From a virus: 49,723 bases of DNA. The translations under genes were made by a program, and so were the position numbers. Below the pieces are notes generated by a model. It had not been told where the DNA came from and did not search any database. It saw only the letters and a list, made by a program, of their open reading frames with translations. The stretch lies in the IMG/VR virus record IMGVR_UViG_3300008997_001278, positions 1 to 49,723 of that record, one strand, 5' to 3'. Shown here piece after piece: positions 27,997-35,676 of the stretch; within the stretch, counting starts at the first letter, position 1, and each line of letters begins with the position of its first letter.

Positions 27997-28186
27997 AAAA
28001 TGGAAAAGATTGCTTATTGCAAGAAGAAATGCAGCTAAAGCAGTTGTGGAAACTGTACAAGAAGAACAACCTGTCGCCAAACCAGAAAAGGCGGTTGTAC
28101 CGGCTGCTGATGAAGCGGTGGAGAAGAGACAATCTATCAAAAAAGCACCAAAAGTAAAAAAAGCCTTTAAACCCAAAAAGAAGTAA
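27989..28186 (+). CDS. Lys/Ala-rich basic protein (65 aa)
   Basis: MGKKWKRLLIARRNAAKAVV, then a Pro/Val/Glu linker and a histone-H1-like Lys tail (KKAPKVKKAFKPKKK). Likely binds nucleic acid or polyanions. Overlaps the previous gene by 8 nt with AAGGAGAAGAAAA as the site. Could be a DNA-condensing internal head protein; unproven. Confidence 0.62.
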   Translation: MGKKWKRLLIARRNAAKAVVETVQEEQPVAKPEKAVVPAADEAVEKRQSIKKAPKVKKAFKPKKK

Positions 28187-28193
28187 ATAAACG

Positions 28194-28448
28194 ATGTCGC
28201 TAGATAAAAATTGGAGTGACTTTATTTTAGGAGAAGGTGTAGATAGGAATATCTTTACTTATCTTCACGGGTTGCAGGAAATAATCACAGCAATTAAGCC
28301 TCGTTCTATAACAGAGGAACACCGCTTAACTTTAGCTAAACAACATATTAAAGAAGTTCGTCGTTCTGCTCGTAAGATGCAAAACGAAATGAAGTTGTTG
28401 GAAGAGAGGCTGAATATCTTAGAAGAAAGTTTAAACGAGGGAAAATAA
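28194..28448 (+). CDS. Helical protein with targeting-like N-terminus (84 aa)
   Basis: Starts MSLDKNWSDFILGEG, a looser version of the W-x-x-F-I-x-E motif with a possible cut after Glu14. The remainder is helical (LAKQHIKEVRRSARKM, MKLLEERLNILEESL) and probably a coiled coil. Adjacent to the 28449 gene with no gap. Confidence 0.6.
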   Translation: MSLDKNWSDFILGEGVDRNIFTYLHGLQEIITAIKPRSITEEHRLTLAKQHIKEVRRSARKMQNEMKLLEERLNILEESLNEGK

Positions 28449-30794
28449 ATGCCCACACTTTTAAAAGAAGGCAGTGCCAACACACACCTTACTCACCTCG
28501 AAGAGTTAGTTCTCACGCAAGGTCCAGCCGGCTATAAAATGGCCCGGGCATTTCTGTTAGAACTTCTTGAAACCCTAAAGGGGAATTCTAAATCGCATGT
28601 GCAAACATCTGTTAAATGGGATGGAGCGCCGGCGATGTTTGTTGGTATCAACCCCGAGAATGGTAAGTTTTTTGTAGGAACTAAATCAATCTTTAATAAG
28701 GTTCCTAAAATTAACTACACTGAAGAGGATATTGTCAGAAACCACGGGCATGCACCCGGGCTTGTTGATAAATTATCGAAAGCATTAAAATATCTCCCTT
28801 CCCTTGGGATCAAAAATATTCTGCAGGGTGATTTCATGTTCGATGATGAAATGCTCGATGTTGTTCAAATAGATGGAGAACCACACTACCGCTTTAAGCC
28901 AAACACGATAGTTTATGCGGTACCGGTTGATTCAGACTTAGGTAGAGAGATTGGACAATCGAAATTTGGTATTGTATTTCACACTACATATGATAGCCTA
29001 GATAGCGGCGCTAGCTTTGGTGCGGATGTGAGCCAACTTAATAGAGTACCGGGGATTTGGTTCGATGATGCTTTCTTTACAGATGACACCGGTACAGTAA
29101 CTCTTACTGCTGGTGAAGAGAAGAGAATTCTTTCTTTAGTTAAAGAGGCTGACGCGGTTAATGAAAGTATAGACTATAATAATTTGCCCTCTGCGCTACT
29201 GAATATCTATATTAACAGCGAAATTAAAGGCGGACAGTTTTTGGAGGATCCAGAACGTTCTTTTGATGGCTTTAAGAACTGGTATTTCGAGCGTTCTGAA
29301 AAGAAAATCAGTAAGCTAAAAAGCGAGAAAGGCCGCGCTAAAGCCGAAACAAAAGCTCTGCAAGATATTCAACTGCTCGATAGCAAAAAAGAAGATATTC
29401 TTAATCTCTTTCAGGTATCTCGCCTATTGTTTGAAGCCAAAAACATTTTTATTGAGAAATACAACAATGCTGTGTATAATACAAAGCACTTTGTAGATGA
29501 TGGCTCTGGAGATCTGGTTGCGACGAATCCAGAGGGATATGTAGCAGTAGATCATGCGGGTAATGGAGTGAAATTTGTAGATCGTCTGGAATTTAGCCGC
29601 GCTAACTTTATGGTAGATAAAACTGCCAAATTTACTGGTGAATCCGTTGATCGCCGAAACTTTACTGTTCAAATCTCAAAAAATAAACAAATAACGAAAA
29701 CTATAGCCGAGTGGTTGACAGAAATTAAGGCCGCAGGGCACAAACACCAGAAACTCCCACAAATGGTTTATAAGGACGTCTTGGCAGGTACCCCTATCGT
29801 AGACATTGTTGTTCAAGAGAACGCCGAGAGAACCATCTACAACGCCGTTATGGACTATGCCAATAGTCTAAAGGAACAGTTCGAAGAAGGACCTCCAGAA
29901 GACGAATGGTATAGTGATGAATATGAGACGCTAGGGGATCGCAAGTTTGCAGATACTCCGGGTCAGACCATCGCTCTTGTCCCAGGTGCATTTAAGCCAC
30001 CACACAGAGGGCATGCCGATATGGTACGTCGTTACGCTACCGGCGACGGTGTACCAAAAGCAGACAGAACAATTATTTTGATTTCCAATCCCAAGGGCGC
30101 GCTACGCACGCTGCCGCATGATGGTTCAGAAGTTAGTGCAGAACATTCCCGACGAATTTGGGAAACAGTCTTCTCTGATGTTACAAACCTGCCGGGTGTT
30201 GAAATACAAGTTGCAGACTCAGAGATGAGATCACCAGTAAGCATCGCTTATGAATATATTAGTGAAACATCTCCGCTAGATATCAAGGCGGGAGACGATA
30301 TTATTTTGGGGGCTAGCAGAAAAGATCGTGATTTCATGCGATGGAAAGGCGCCTCTGAATATAAAAAGAAGAAGAGAGGGGTTAATGTCTTAGCTGGTGA
30401 GGAATACGCTGTAGTGCCTTCTGAGCGCTCTGATAACAAACCTTTTAGCGCCGGCGATTCGAGACAGTTGGTCAGCAATTTAGTAACCAACCCAGAAGAT
30501 GTGGAATCATTGCGGCAGCTAACTGAGTATATTCCACAAGATAAGATCGATGAGTTATTCAATATCTTAGGACAACCATCTCCAGTTTCTACAATGGAAC
30601 AAGATCCTGTGAATGAAACGTCACTTGGGGGTGGCGGACCCGGTGGGGCGCCGGGGAATGTGACCGGTTACTCAGGCCCTTTGCAATCTGGGTCGGGTAA
30701 ACCCAAGAAAAAACCCAGAAAGAAAAAGAATGAAAATTTAGTTATCGTGAACGAAGTTATGAAACTAATTATGGAAAGAGGCATACAAAGATGA
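28449..30794 (+). CDS. Ligase-like nucleotidyltransferase fused to NMNAT/cytidylyltransferase-type domain
   Basis: 781 residues. N-terminal core: K56-W-D-G59 (KxDG, the covalent-nucleotidyl-transfer motif of ligases and capping enzymes), LQGDFMFDDEM near 125-135 (motif III-like), EGYV at 362-365 (motif IV) and VKFVDR at 374-379 (motif V). C-terminal domain from about residue 500: LVPGAFKPPHRGH (HxGH nucleotide-binding motif), LGASRKDRDF and FSAGDSRQL (equivalent to ISxTxxR). Gly/Pro/Lys-rich linker and C-terminal helix follow. Suggests nucleic-acid end joining or modification coupled to NAD-type chemistry. ATG 28449 follows GAGGGAAAATAA. Confidence 0.72.
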   Translation: MPTLLKEGSANTHLTHLEELVLTQGPAGYKMARAFLLELLETLKGNSKSHVQTSVKWDGAPAMFVGINPENGKFFVGTKSIFNKVPKINYTEEDIVRNHGHAPGLVDKLSKALKYLPSLGIKNILQGDFMFDDEMLDVVQIDGEPHYRFKPNTIVYAVPVDSDLGREIGQSKFGIVFHTTYDSLDSGASFGADVSQLNRVPGIWFDDAFFTDDTGTVTLTAGEEKRILSLVKEADAVNESIDYNNLPSALLNIYINSEIKGGQFLEDPERSFDGFKNWYFERSEKKISKLKSEKGRAKAETKALQDIQLLDSKKEDILNLFQVSRLLFEAKNIFIEKYNNAVYNTKHFVDDGSGDLVATNPEGYVAVDHAGNGVKFVDRLEFSRANFMVDKTAKFTGESVDRRNFTVQISKNKQITKTIAEWLTEIKAAGHKHQKLPQMVYKDVLAGTPIVDIVVQENAERTIYNAVMDYANSLKEQFEEGPPEDEWYSDEYETLGDRKFADTPGQTIALVPGAFKPPHRGHADMVRRYATGDGVPKADRTIILISNPKGALRTLPHDGSEVSAEHSRRIWETVFSDVTNLPGVEIQVADSEMRSPVSIAYEYISETSPLDIKAGDDIILGASRKDRDFMRWKGASEYKKKKRGVNVLAGEEYAVVPSERSDNKPFSAGDSRQLVSNLVTNPEDVESLRQLTEYIPQDKIDELFNILGQPSPVSTMEQDPVNETSLGGGGPGGAPGNVTGYSGPLQSGSGKPKKKPRKKKNENLVIVNEVMKLIMERGIQR

Positions 30795-31591
30795 TCCCCA
30801 AGCAAGAGCAAAGACTCAGAGAAAATATTAGACAGTTGATTGAAGTTGTTAAACAGAGAAGAGAATCTGCTGCAGCTAAGATCATAGAAGAAGAAGCTAG
30901 ATTACGTGGCATAGTAAGAGATCTTTTAAATATAGAGCTTTCTAACCTGTCTGAAGGTGTTACACCCGATAACGATCCCACACCTAATAAATCTACCGGC
31001 ATCAATGTGCTGGAGGATCTCCTCAAAAAGATTATTCCCGTTCTGCAGACTGACTTCAAGCTCCTGACAACTGATGGTTCCCAAAGACAATCGTTTAGAG
31101 CCCACATTATTAATGCGGTCATTGGCGCTCTTACGCCCGCAGAAGTAAATAACGAGGCTGGTGATGATATTGAAGCACTTGCCGAGATTGTTGATGTCGA
31201 TCTCGGAGGACCCGCCGATGCAGACAAGTTTATCGATATCCGCACAGACGCAGAGAAGTCTGCAGATGAAGAAGAGCCCGAAGAGTCTGATCCTAGAGAT
31301 GAATTTGGAATGGACGGCGCAGATGAGACCGGTCGAAACGTTGCTTTCAATGCGTTCAAAAAGATTCAAACCTCAATTATTGATTCTTATGAGCTGCTGT
31401 CTAACAATGAAGACCAAGAGTTATTCTACGATTATCTTATAGCCAATCTAAAATTGTATTTTGATAAGTTCGAAGATGAGCTATCCCCAGAGGTTGAAGA
31501 ACCCACAAACCAAGCTTACCAAGACGCTGTAGATGTTGGCGAAGAAGATGCCATGGCTGCCGGCGAAGAGGAAATGGGACTTGAGTTTTAG
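30791..31591 (+). CDS. Acidic hypothetical protein, possibly structural (266 aa)
   Basis: MIPKQEQRLRENIRQLIEVV, a long N-terminal helix, a central domain (VLEDLLKKIIPVLQ, FRAHIINAVIGALTP) and a very acidic second half (DEEEPEESDPRDEF; EEDAMAAGEEEMGLEF at the end). The acidic, helical make-up resembles scaffold-type or neck-associated proteins but I cannot assign it. Overlaps the previous stop (ATGA). Confidence 0.62.
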   Translation: MIPKQEQRLRENIRQLIEVVKQRRESAAAKIIEEEARLRGIVRDLLNIELSNLSEGVTPDNDPTPNKSTGINVLEDLLKKIIPVLQTDFKLLTTDGSQRQSFRAHIINAVIGALTPAEVNNEAGDDIEALAEIVDVDLGGPADADKFIDIRTDAEKSADEEEPEESDPRDEFGMDGADETGRNVAFNAFKKIQTSIIDSYELLSNNEDQELFYDYLIANLKLYFDKFEDELSPEVEEPTNQAYQDAVDVGEEDAMAAGEEEMGLEF

Positions 31592-31598
31592 GTGATTT

Positions 31599-31967
31599 GT
31601 GAGAAAAAGTTCAAAAAAGAATTTGACAACTCAGAATAAGAGTGTTATTTTTAAATTGAAAGCAAAAAACCTTATTAATGATAGTTTATTAGTTAGTATT
31701 AATAATTTAACATTAGAAGACTTAATCTCAATTAAATTAGAACTCTCAGCTAACCATATTAATAATAGACCATATGGATTTAGTTTGTGGTCTAAGGCTT
31801 CATACATAATGAAAGACTCTTTAATAAGGTTTGCACTTTCAACAACTAACTCGAAGAAAAGCGCAGCCAGGTTCCTAGGCATTACAGATAGTGAATTATA
31901 TCAAGCTATCAAAAGGTATGAAGTGGCTGAACTATTAAAGGATAATGATAATGTGGAAGCTTTATAA
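31599..31967 (+). CDS. Fis-type helix-turn-helix protein (122 aa)
   Basis: GTG start after TAGGTGATTT. Begins MRKSSKKNLTTQNKSVIFKL. The C-terminal part, SKKSAARFLGITDSELYQAI then KRY, matches a Fis-type HTH (A-A-x-x-L-G-I-x-x-x-x-L). Probably a DNA-binding regulator, for example of late genes. Lys/Asn-rich and more A/T-rich than its neighbours. Confidence 0.68.
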   Translation: MRKSSKKNLTTQNKSVIFKLKAKNLINDSLLVSINNLTLEDLISIKLELSANHINNRPYGFSLWSKASYIMKDSLIRFALSTTNSKKSAARFLGITDSELYQAIKRYEVAELLKDNDNVEAL

Positions 31968-32172
31968 ATACAACGGACGCTATATTATGGGAGATTTAAT
32001 CAGCTCTCATAAAACTGAATCTGCTGCCATGAAAAAAGCTAAGAAAGAACTCACATTTAAACATACCGAAAAAGAAAAGAAATCAACCGGACTTTATATC
32101 TGGCTAGATGATCAAAATCATGCACCAGTTGGTGTTATATTTCAAAAGAAGAAAGATAAAAAGGGGGTGTAA
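31951..32172 (+). CDS. Small basic protein overlapping the tmRNA 5' end (73 aa)
   Basis: MWKLYKYNGRYIMGDLISSH, then a Lys-rich helix (AAMKKAKKELTFKHTEKE) and GLYIWLDDQNHAPVGVIF with a Lys tail. ATG 31951 is 9 bases after AAAGG; ATG 31945 is too close to it. It overlaps the previous gene by 17 nt. Its last three codons and stop lie within the first 10 bases of the tmRNA. No family recognised. Confidence 0.6.
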   Translation: MWKLYKYNGRYIMGDLISSHKTESAAMKKAKKELTFKHTEKEKKSTGLYIWLDDQNHAPVGVIFQKKKDKKGV

Positions 32173-32506
32173 GGGTTTCGACAGGGTAAAAAAGAAGAAT
32201 AGTGCAAGTAGTCAAACGTACCAGCAGACTTTAAATGCAGATACAAAACAATAATTGCTAATAATAATAACAATTTCGAATCTGTCCGCTTAGCGGCTTA
32301 ATCGGGAGGTTGCTTAGGACCTTCTTTTCAATCTAAGCAAACAACAGACAAGTTGTAAAAATCAAAACCATCTAATGCAACAGGACGGTAAGCAATAGAT
32401 TATAACCGTATAGCTTTTCAGTTTGTGACTAAAACTGAATAAACTTGTGAATGACTTGAATTGTGATTTATCTTGGACGCCAGTTCGACTCTGGCCACCT
32501 CTACCA
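32163..32506 (+). ncRNA. ssrA: tmRNA (SsrA)
   Basis: The 5' end GGGGGTGTAAGGGTTTCGAC and the 3' end GGACGCCAGTTCGACTCTGG followed by CCACCTCTACCA are hallmark tmRNA ends. The acceptor pairs GGGGGTG with CACCTCT (two G-U), the T-arm is GCCAG-TTCGACT-CTGGC, and CCA is encoded. A frame in the middle ends CGCTTAGCGGCTTAA (Arg-Leu-Ala-Ala-stop), as expected for a degradation tag. My best tag is ANNNNNFESVRLAA, resuming at GCT near 32260; the resume codon is not certain. About 344 nt. It would rescue stalled ribosomes and tag proteins for ClpXP-type proteolysis. Confidence 0.9.
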
Positions 32507-32555
32507 CTTACATAACAACAAAGCAGATTTATAACTCTGCAAAAACGAGAAAATA

Positions 32556-34454
32556 ATGACAAAAACACTTATAATCGCAGCACTGTTAACTTTGACAGGC
32601 TGTTTTAACTCTGACAATACCGATACCGTCCTCCCCGATGATCCTATTGAAACACAACCTATAGGAAGAATTGGCGGATTTGTTGAGGACCTTTCGGGGC
32701 AACCTCTATCGAATGTTTTGGTGTCCACCGAAACCGAAGTAGCTTACACCGCCGATGACGGCTCATATACGCTTGAAAATGTATCACCTGGCACTGACAT
32801 CGTTATCAAGTTCACCAGGGCAGGCTATGCTTCAAACTATGAGGTTGTTGAACTGATTAGTTGGGAAACGGTAACTTCTAATACGTCTCTCATGAGCATT
32901 GGTGGCGTAGCAACTTTTAATAGTGCGGAAGCTTCACAAGTTACTCTTGATGATGTTACAGTAGACTTTCAGGCAAACAGCTTTATCGATGGAGATTCTG
33001 GAGCCCCTTATACTGGTAATGTGATGGTAGAGATTACTCATGTCGACCCCACTACTGATGAACTTGATGCTGCACCCCGAGATCTTTCTGCGATTGGCTC
33101 TGATGGCTCCTCACAGCTTGTATCTTATGGTATGGTTGATATAACTCTTTATGGTGTTGATGGAGAAATCTTAACAGTTAATCCAGACATGCCAGCAAAC
33201 ATTAAAATCCCAATTACTAATGGTAACCTAAATGAAGATTACCAGCTTTCCGTAGGTGACACCCAATCAACGTGGTCATTCAGTCCTGAGCGAGGTATTT
33301 GGGTTGAAGAATCTGTAGGAACTATCACTGGTGATGAAAACGGTCTTTTCTTTACCTTTGAAGCGCCTCATTTCTCATGGTGGAACTGCGATCAAGGATT
33401 TGTACCTTCATGTGCATCAGGACGCGTCATTGATTTTGTCGGTTTCCCAGTTAGAAGCGCCGAGGTTACCTGCGCCGGCGGACAAACAACGTCTACAGTC
33501 ACCACTGATGAGGACGGCTATTACGTTTGTTCTGTGATGGTCGGTGACTATGTTAGCTTTACTGGCAGCACTTTTGTAGGCGGCCGCGACTGGCACAAGA
33601 CGAAGGGAGCAATCTTTATGGACAGCGAGGGCTCCTCTGCAGCAGATTGTGAACCCATCCCAGATATCCAAATTGATGTTTGTCGTATTGCCGGCGCCGT
33701 TAATGTGGAGAATTACGAGGCTAGTCTTAATGAAGACAGTTCAGAGACAGTAGCAGCTGATGGCTTGTCCGCAGTCTTTTGGGAACCACCCGGAGACATC
33801 TCATATTGTAATAATCCGCTTGATTCATTGCAAGTTGGCGAATGCTGGTCAGGTACTAATGATGAAATAATCTCTAACTATCCCGAAAGCTCATGGCCTG
33901 GAATTCCAGCCTCTGCTCGCTCTGCAGGACTTTGGTTTGAAGTTTCTAATGCGCACGGATCTTATCGTATGGAAAGAACTCTTCAGGGAGTACTCCCCTT
34001 CTATGCATGGCAAACTCATAGCGATGAAAATGGAGATATTGTTACGGATAGACCCGAGTTTAACCAAGGAGACCTTCTTGCTGTCTCTGCAGCCGGTGAT
34101 TCCGGGGCTTATTTTGGTCCCTGGGCTGTCGCTGACATCGCAGAGATACCTAGCCAAGTATTCTTCTCTAGCAACAGTCTGACGGCAACTGGTGGCAATC
34201 TATTAGTAGACTATGCCAATGCTAGCGGAGACGATGTTTTCTTCGCCGCCGCAGCAGGTGATGAACAAGTACTTTGTAGATTTGAAGACGTTGGCGCATT
34301 TAGTGTGCCGGCGTACGCATTGTCAAGCTTGCCTGCAGGCTTCGGTGGAGCATCTGTCTTTAATCTGTCGCTGGAGCTAGCACCCGGACCAGATGGGCTG
34401 CCTATCTATACACAAATATACTCTGGACAATCTGTATCTCTCTCAATTGAATAA
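32556..34454 (+). CDS. Large lipoprotein with carboxypeptidase-regulatory-like repeats (632 aa)
   Basis: Lipoprotein signal MTKTLIIAALLTLTGCFNSD with lipobox LTGC (Cys16). Residues ~35-110 form a CarboxypepD_reg-like beta-sandwich (GFVEDLSGQPLSNVLVST, YTADDGSYTLENV); a second such unit is at ~290-345 (GRVIDFVGFPVRSAEV, TTDEDGYYVCSV). The rest is beta-rich with paired Cys. Predicted to sit lipid-anchored on the outer membrane. Unusual for a phage; may be a lysogeny/entry-exclusion type 'moron' acquired from a host. The tmRNA lies just upstream. Confidence 0.78.
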   Translation: MTKTLIIAALLTLTGCFNSDNTDTVLPDDPIETQPIGRIGGFVEDLSGQPLSNVLVSTETEVAYTADDGSYTLENVSPGTDIVIKFTRAGYASNYEVVELISWETVTSNTSLMSIGGVATFNSAEASQVTLDDVTVDFQANSFIDGDSGAPYTGNVMVEITHVDPTTDELDAAPRDLSAIGSDGSSQLVSYGMVDITLYGVDGEILTVNPDMPANIKIPITNGNLNEDYQLSVGDTQSTWSFSPERGIWVEESVGTITGDENGLFFTFEAPHFSWWNCDQGFVPSCASGRVIDFVGFPVRSAEVTCAGGQTTSTVTTDEDGYYVCSVMVGDYVSFTGSTFVGGRDWHKTKGAIFMDSEGSSAADCEPIPDIQIDVCRIAGAVNVENYEASLNEDSSETVAADGLSAVFWEPPGDISYCNNPLDSLQVGECWSGTNDEIISNYPESSWPGIPASARSAGLWFEVSNAHGSYRMERTLQGVLPFYAWQTHSDENGDIVTDRPEFNQGDLLAVSAAGDSGAYFGPWAVADIAEIPSQVFFSSNSLTATGGNLLVDYANASGDDVFFAAAAGDEQVLCRFEDVGAFSVPAYALSSLPAGFGGASVFNLSLELAPGPDGLPIYTQIYSGQSVSLSIE

Positions 34455-34467
34455 ATATTAAAAAATA

Positions 34468-34495
34468 TTGCGCTTGCTTCGTGGAGTGGTATAAC
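34468..34495 (+). promoter_or_regulatory. Promoter for the phosphoesterase gene
   Basis: TTGCGC 34468-34473, 16-base spacer, TATAAC 34490-34495 with an extended TGG before it (GTGGTATAAC). 18 bases upstream of ATG 34514. Confidence 0.5.
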
Positions 34496-34513
34496 TACTA
34501 TAGGAAGTAAAAA

Positions 34514-35182
34514 ATGAAAAGACTAATAATATCAGACATTCATATTGGAAGTAGATATTACAAAGCGGATCAAGTGAAAGCTTTATTGCAGACGATCAAG
34601 TATGATCAGTTAATCCTAAATGGAGACATACTCGATCTTATAAAAGTGCCCATCTTTACGGATCGGGCACTTTGTCTTTTAAAGGCGATAGATCCCTCGA
34701 AAGAAATAATATATGTTGTAGGTAACCATGATATATCATTTAAGGGGTTCGTAGGAAATTCTATTGGTCCCGTTAAGTTTGTGAACTCATACGAGTTTGA
34801 AGAAAAAGGTAGAACATTTAGAGTAGAACATGGTGACGCTTACGATAAGGGCTGGATTAAAGATAGCTTCTGGATAAAGCTTTTGTCCCTCGTTCAGAAC
34901 TCTATAGAGAATTACTTTAATATTGATTTAACATCTTGGTACGTTTCGCGTAAAATAAAAAAGCGCAAACTAAAAAGAATTTGGGATTTACTAGATGCAA
35001 ATAGCGACGTTGATGTTATAATATTAGGACACACACATATCCCAGAGGCAGTTATATGGGTTAATGAAAGGGAAGAGATAAAAACCTATATTAATTGCGG
35101 AGATTGGGTATCACATACTTCATATGTGTTAATCGACGATGGGGTTGCTCGCTTAAAAGAATGGAAACCATCAAGAAGCTAA
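34514..35182 (+). CDS. Calcineurin-like metallophosphoesterase (LpxH-like)
   Basis: 222 residues with all family motifs: ISDIHIG (Asp8, His10), NGDILDL, VVGNHDISF, VEHGDAYDKG and LGHTHIPEA. The helical insert and length fit the UDP-2,3-diacylglucosamine hydrolase/YfcE-like branch. It may act on lipid A precursors, nucleotides or nucleic acid; the substrate cannot be read from sequence. Site TATAGGAAGTAAAAA. The next gene overlaps by 22 nt. Confidence 0.82.
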   Translation: MKRLIISDIHIGSRYYKADQVKALLQTIKYDQLILNGDILDLIKVPIFTDRALCLLKAIDPSKEIIYVVGNHDISFKGFVGNSIGPVKFVNSYEFEEKGRTFRVEHGDAYDKGWIKDSFWIKLLSLVQNSIENYFNIDLTSWYVSRKIKKRKLKRIWDLLDANSDVDVIILGHTHIPEAVIWVNEREEIKTYINCGDWVSHTSYVLIDDGVARLKEWKPSRS

Positions 35183-35406
35183 AGAAAGATATATCAGTCG
35201 GCGATTTGGTGCGCTTGCGTACCCGAAAGAAGACAGCTAGGAAATCTATAGCAATTGTATTAGAGCTTATAGATCCAGATGATTTTAAACGTAAAGAAGA
35301 AAATACAATTTGGTTAAACTATGCATATAAGGTCCATTCCAAGGGAAAGATCTTATATATTTCCTCTGGACAAATTGAATGTGTCCTAAGTAGTGGCGCC
35401 CCATGA
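35161..35406 (+). CDS. VGDLV-family protein (variant SVGDLV)
   Basis: 81 residues from ATG 35161: METIKKLKKDISVGDLVRL, KSIAIVLELIDPDD, IWLNYAYKVHSKGKIL, QIECVLSSGAP. It lies within the end of the phosphoesterase gene and has AAAAGA upstream. The basic N-terminus is an addition to the family core. Confidence 0.62.
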   Translation: METIKKLKKDISVGDLVRLRTRKKTARKSIAIVLELIDPDDFKRKEENTIWLNYAYKVHSKGKILYISSGQIECVLSSGAP

Positions 35407-35609
35407 AGGTTTATGATTATAAAATCGATGATTGGGTGATTTACAGACCACAGGGAAATACTTATGAACATATACCAGAAAATAGGTGTGTTATTTTAGA
35501 GGTCTTATATGATGATCCGTTTTATGATTACAAAATTTTTATCGACGTACGTGGGATTATTAGAAATGTCCGGGAAAGCGACTTGTTTCCTTACGAACAA
35601 ACTAAATAA
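35403..35609 (+). CDS. VGDLV-like small barrel protein (variant KIDDWV)
   Basis: 68 residues: MKVYDYKIDDWVIYRPQGN, CVILEVLYDD, YKIFIDVRGIIRNV, ESDLFPYEQ. Same strand plan as the family with a weak start motif. Overlaps the 35161 gene by 4 nt, as other paired members do. Confidence 0.58.
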   Translation: MKVYDYKIDDWVIYRPQGNTYEHIPENRCVILEVLYDDPFYDYKIFIDVRGIIRNVRESDLFPYEQTK

Positions 35610-35676
35610 TATAGAAGAGCCCCCTTTTAGGTGCCCCTGCTGCGGGTACACGCCGTGCGACTGTGATGACCATTAA
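35566..35676 (+). CDS. Cys-rich 36-residue protein in overlapping frame
   Basis: MSGKATCFLTNKLNNIEEPP followed by a zinc-ribbon-like FRCPCCGYTPCDCDDH. It starts inside the 35403 gene and ends 8 bases into the 35666 gene, thereby covering an otherwise empty gap. CPCC...CDC plus Asp/His at the end looks like a compact metal site. No good ribosome-binding site, so expression is doubtful. Confidence 0.35.
   Translation: MSGKATCFLTNKLNNIEEPPFRCPCCGYTPCDCDDH

Noticed and set aside
27649-28176. 175-codon minus-strand frame, very hydrophobic
   Set aside because: It is the complement of a Lys/Asp/Gly-rich coding tail, which automatically reads as Phe/Leu/Ile on the other strand.
31963-31970. Exact T4 late promoter word TATAAATA
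   Set aside because: Falls inside the coding start of the 31951 gene (Lys-Leu-Tyr-Lys-Tyr-Asn); a single copy in A/T-rich coding sequence is not convincing.
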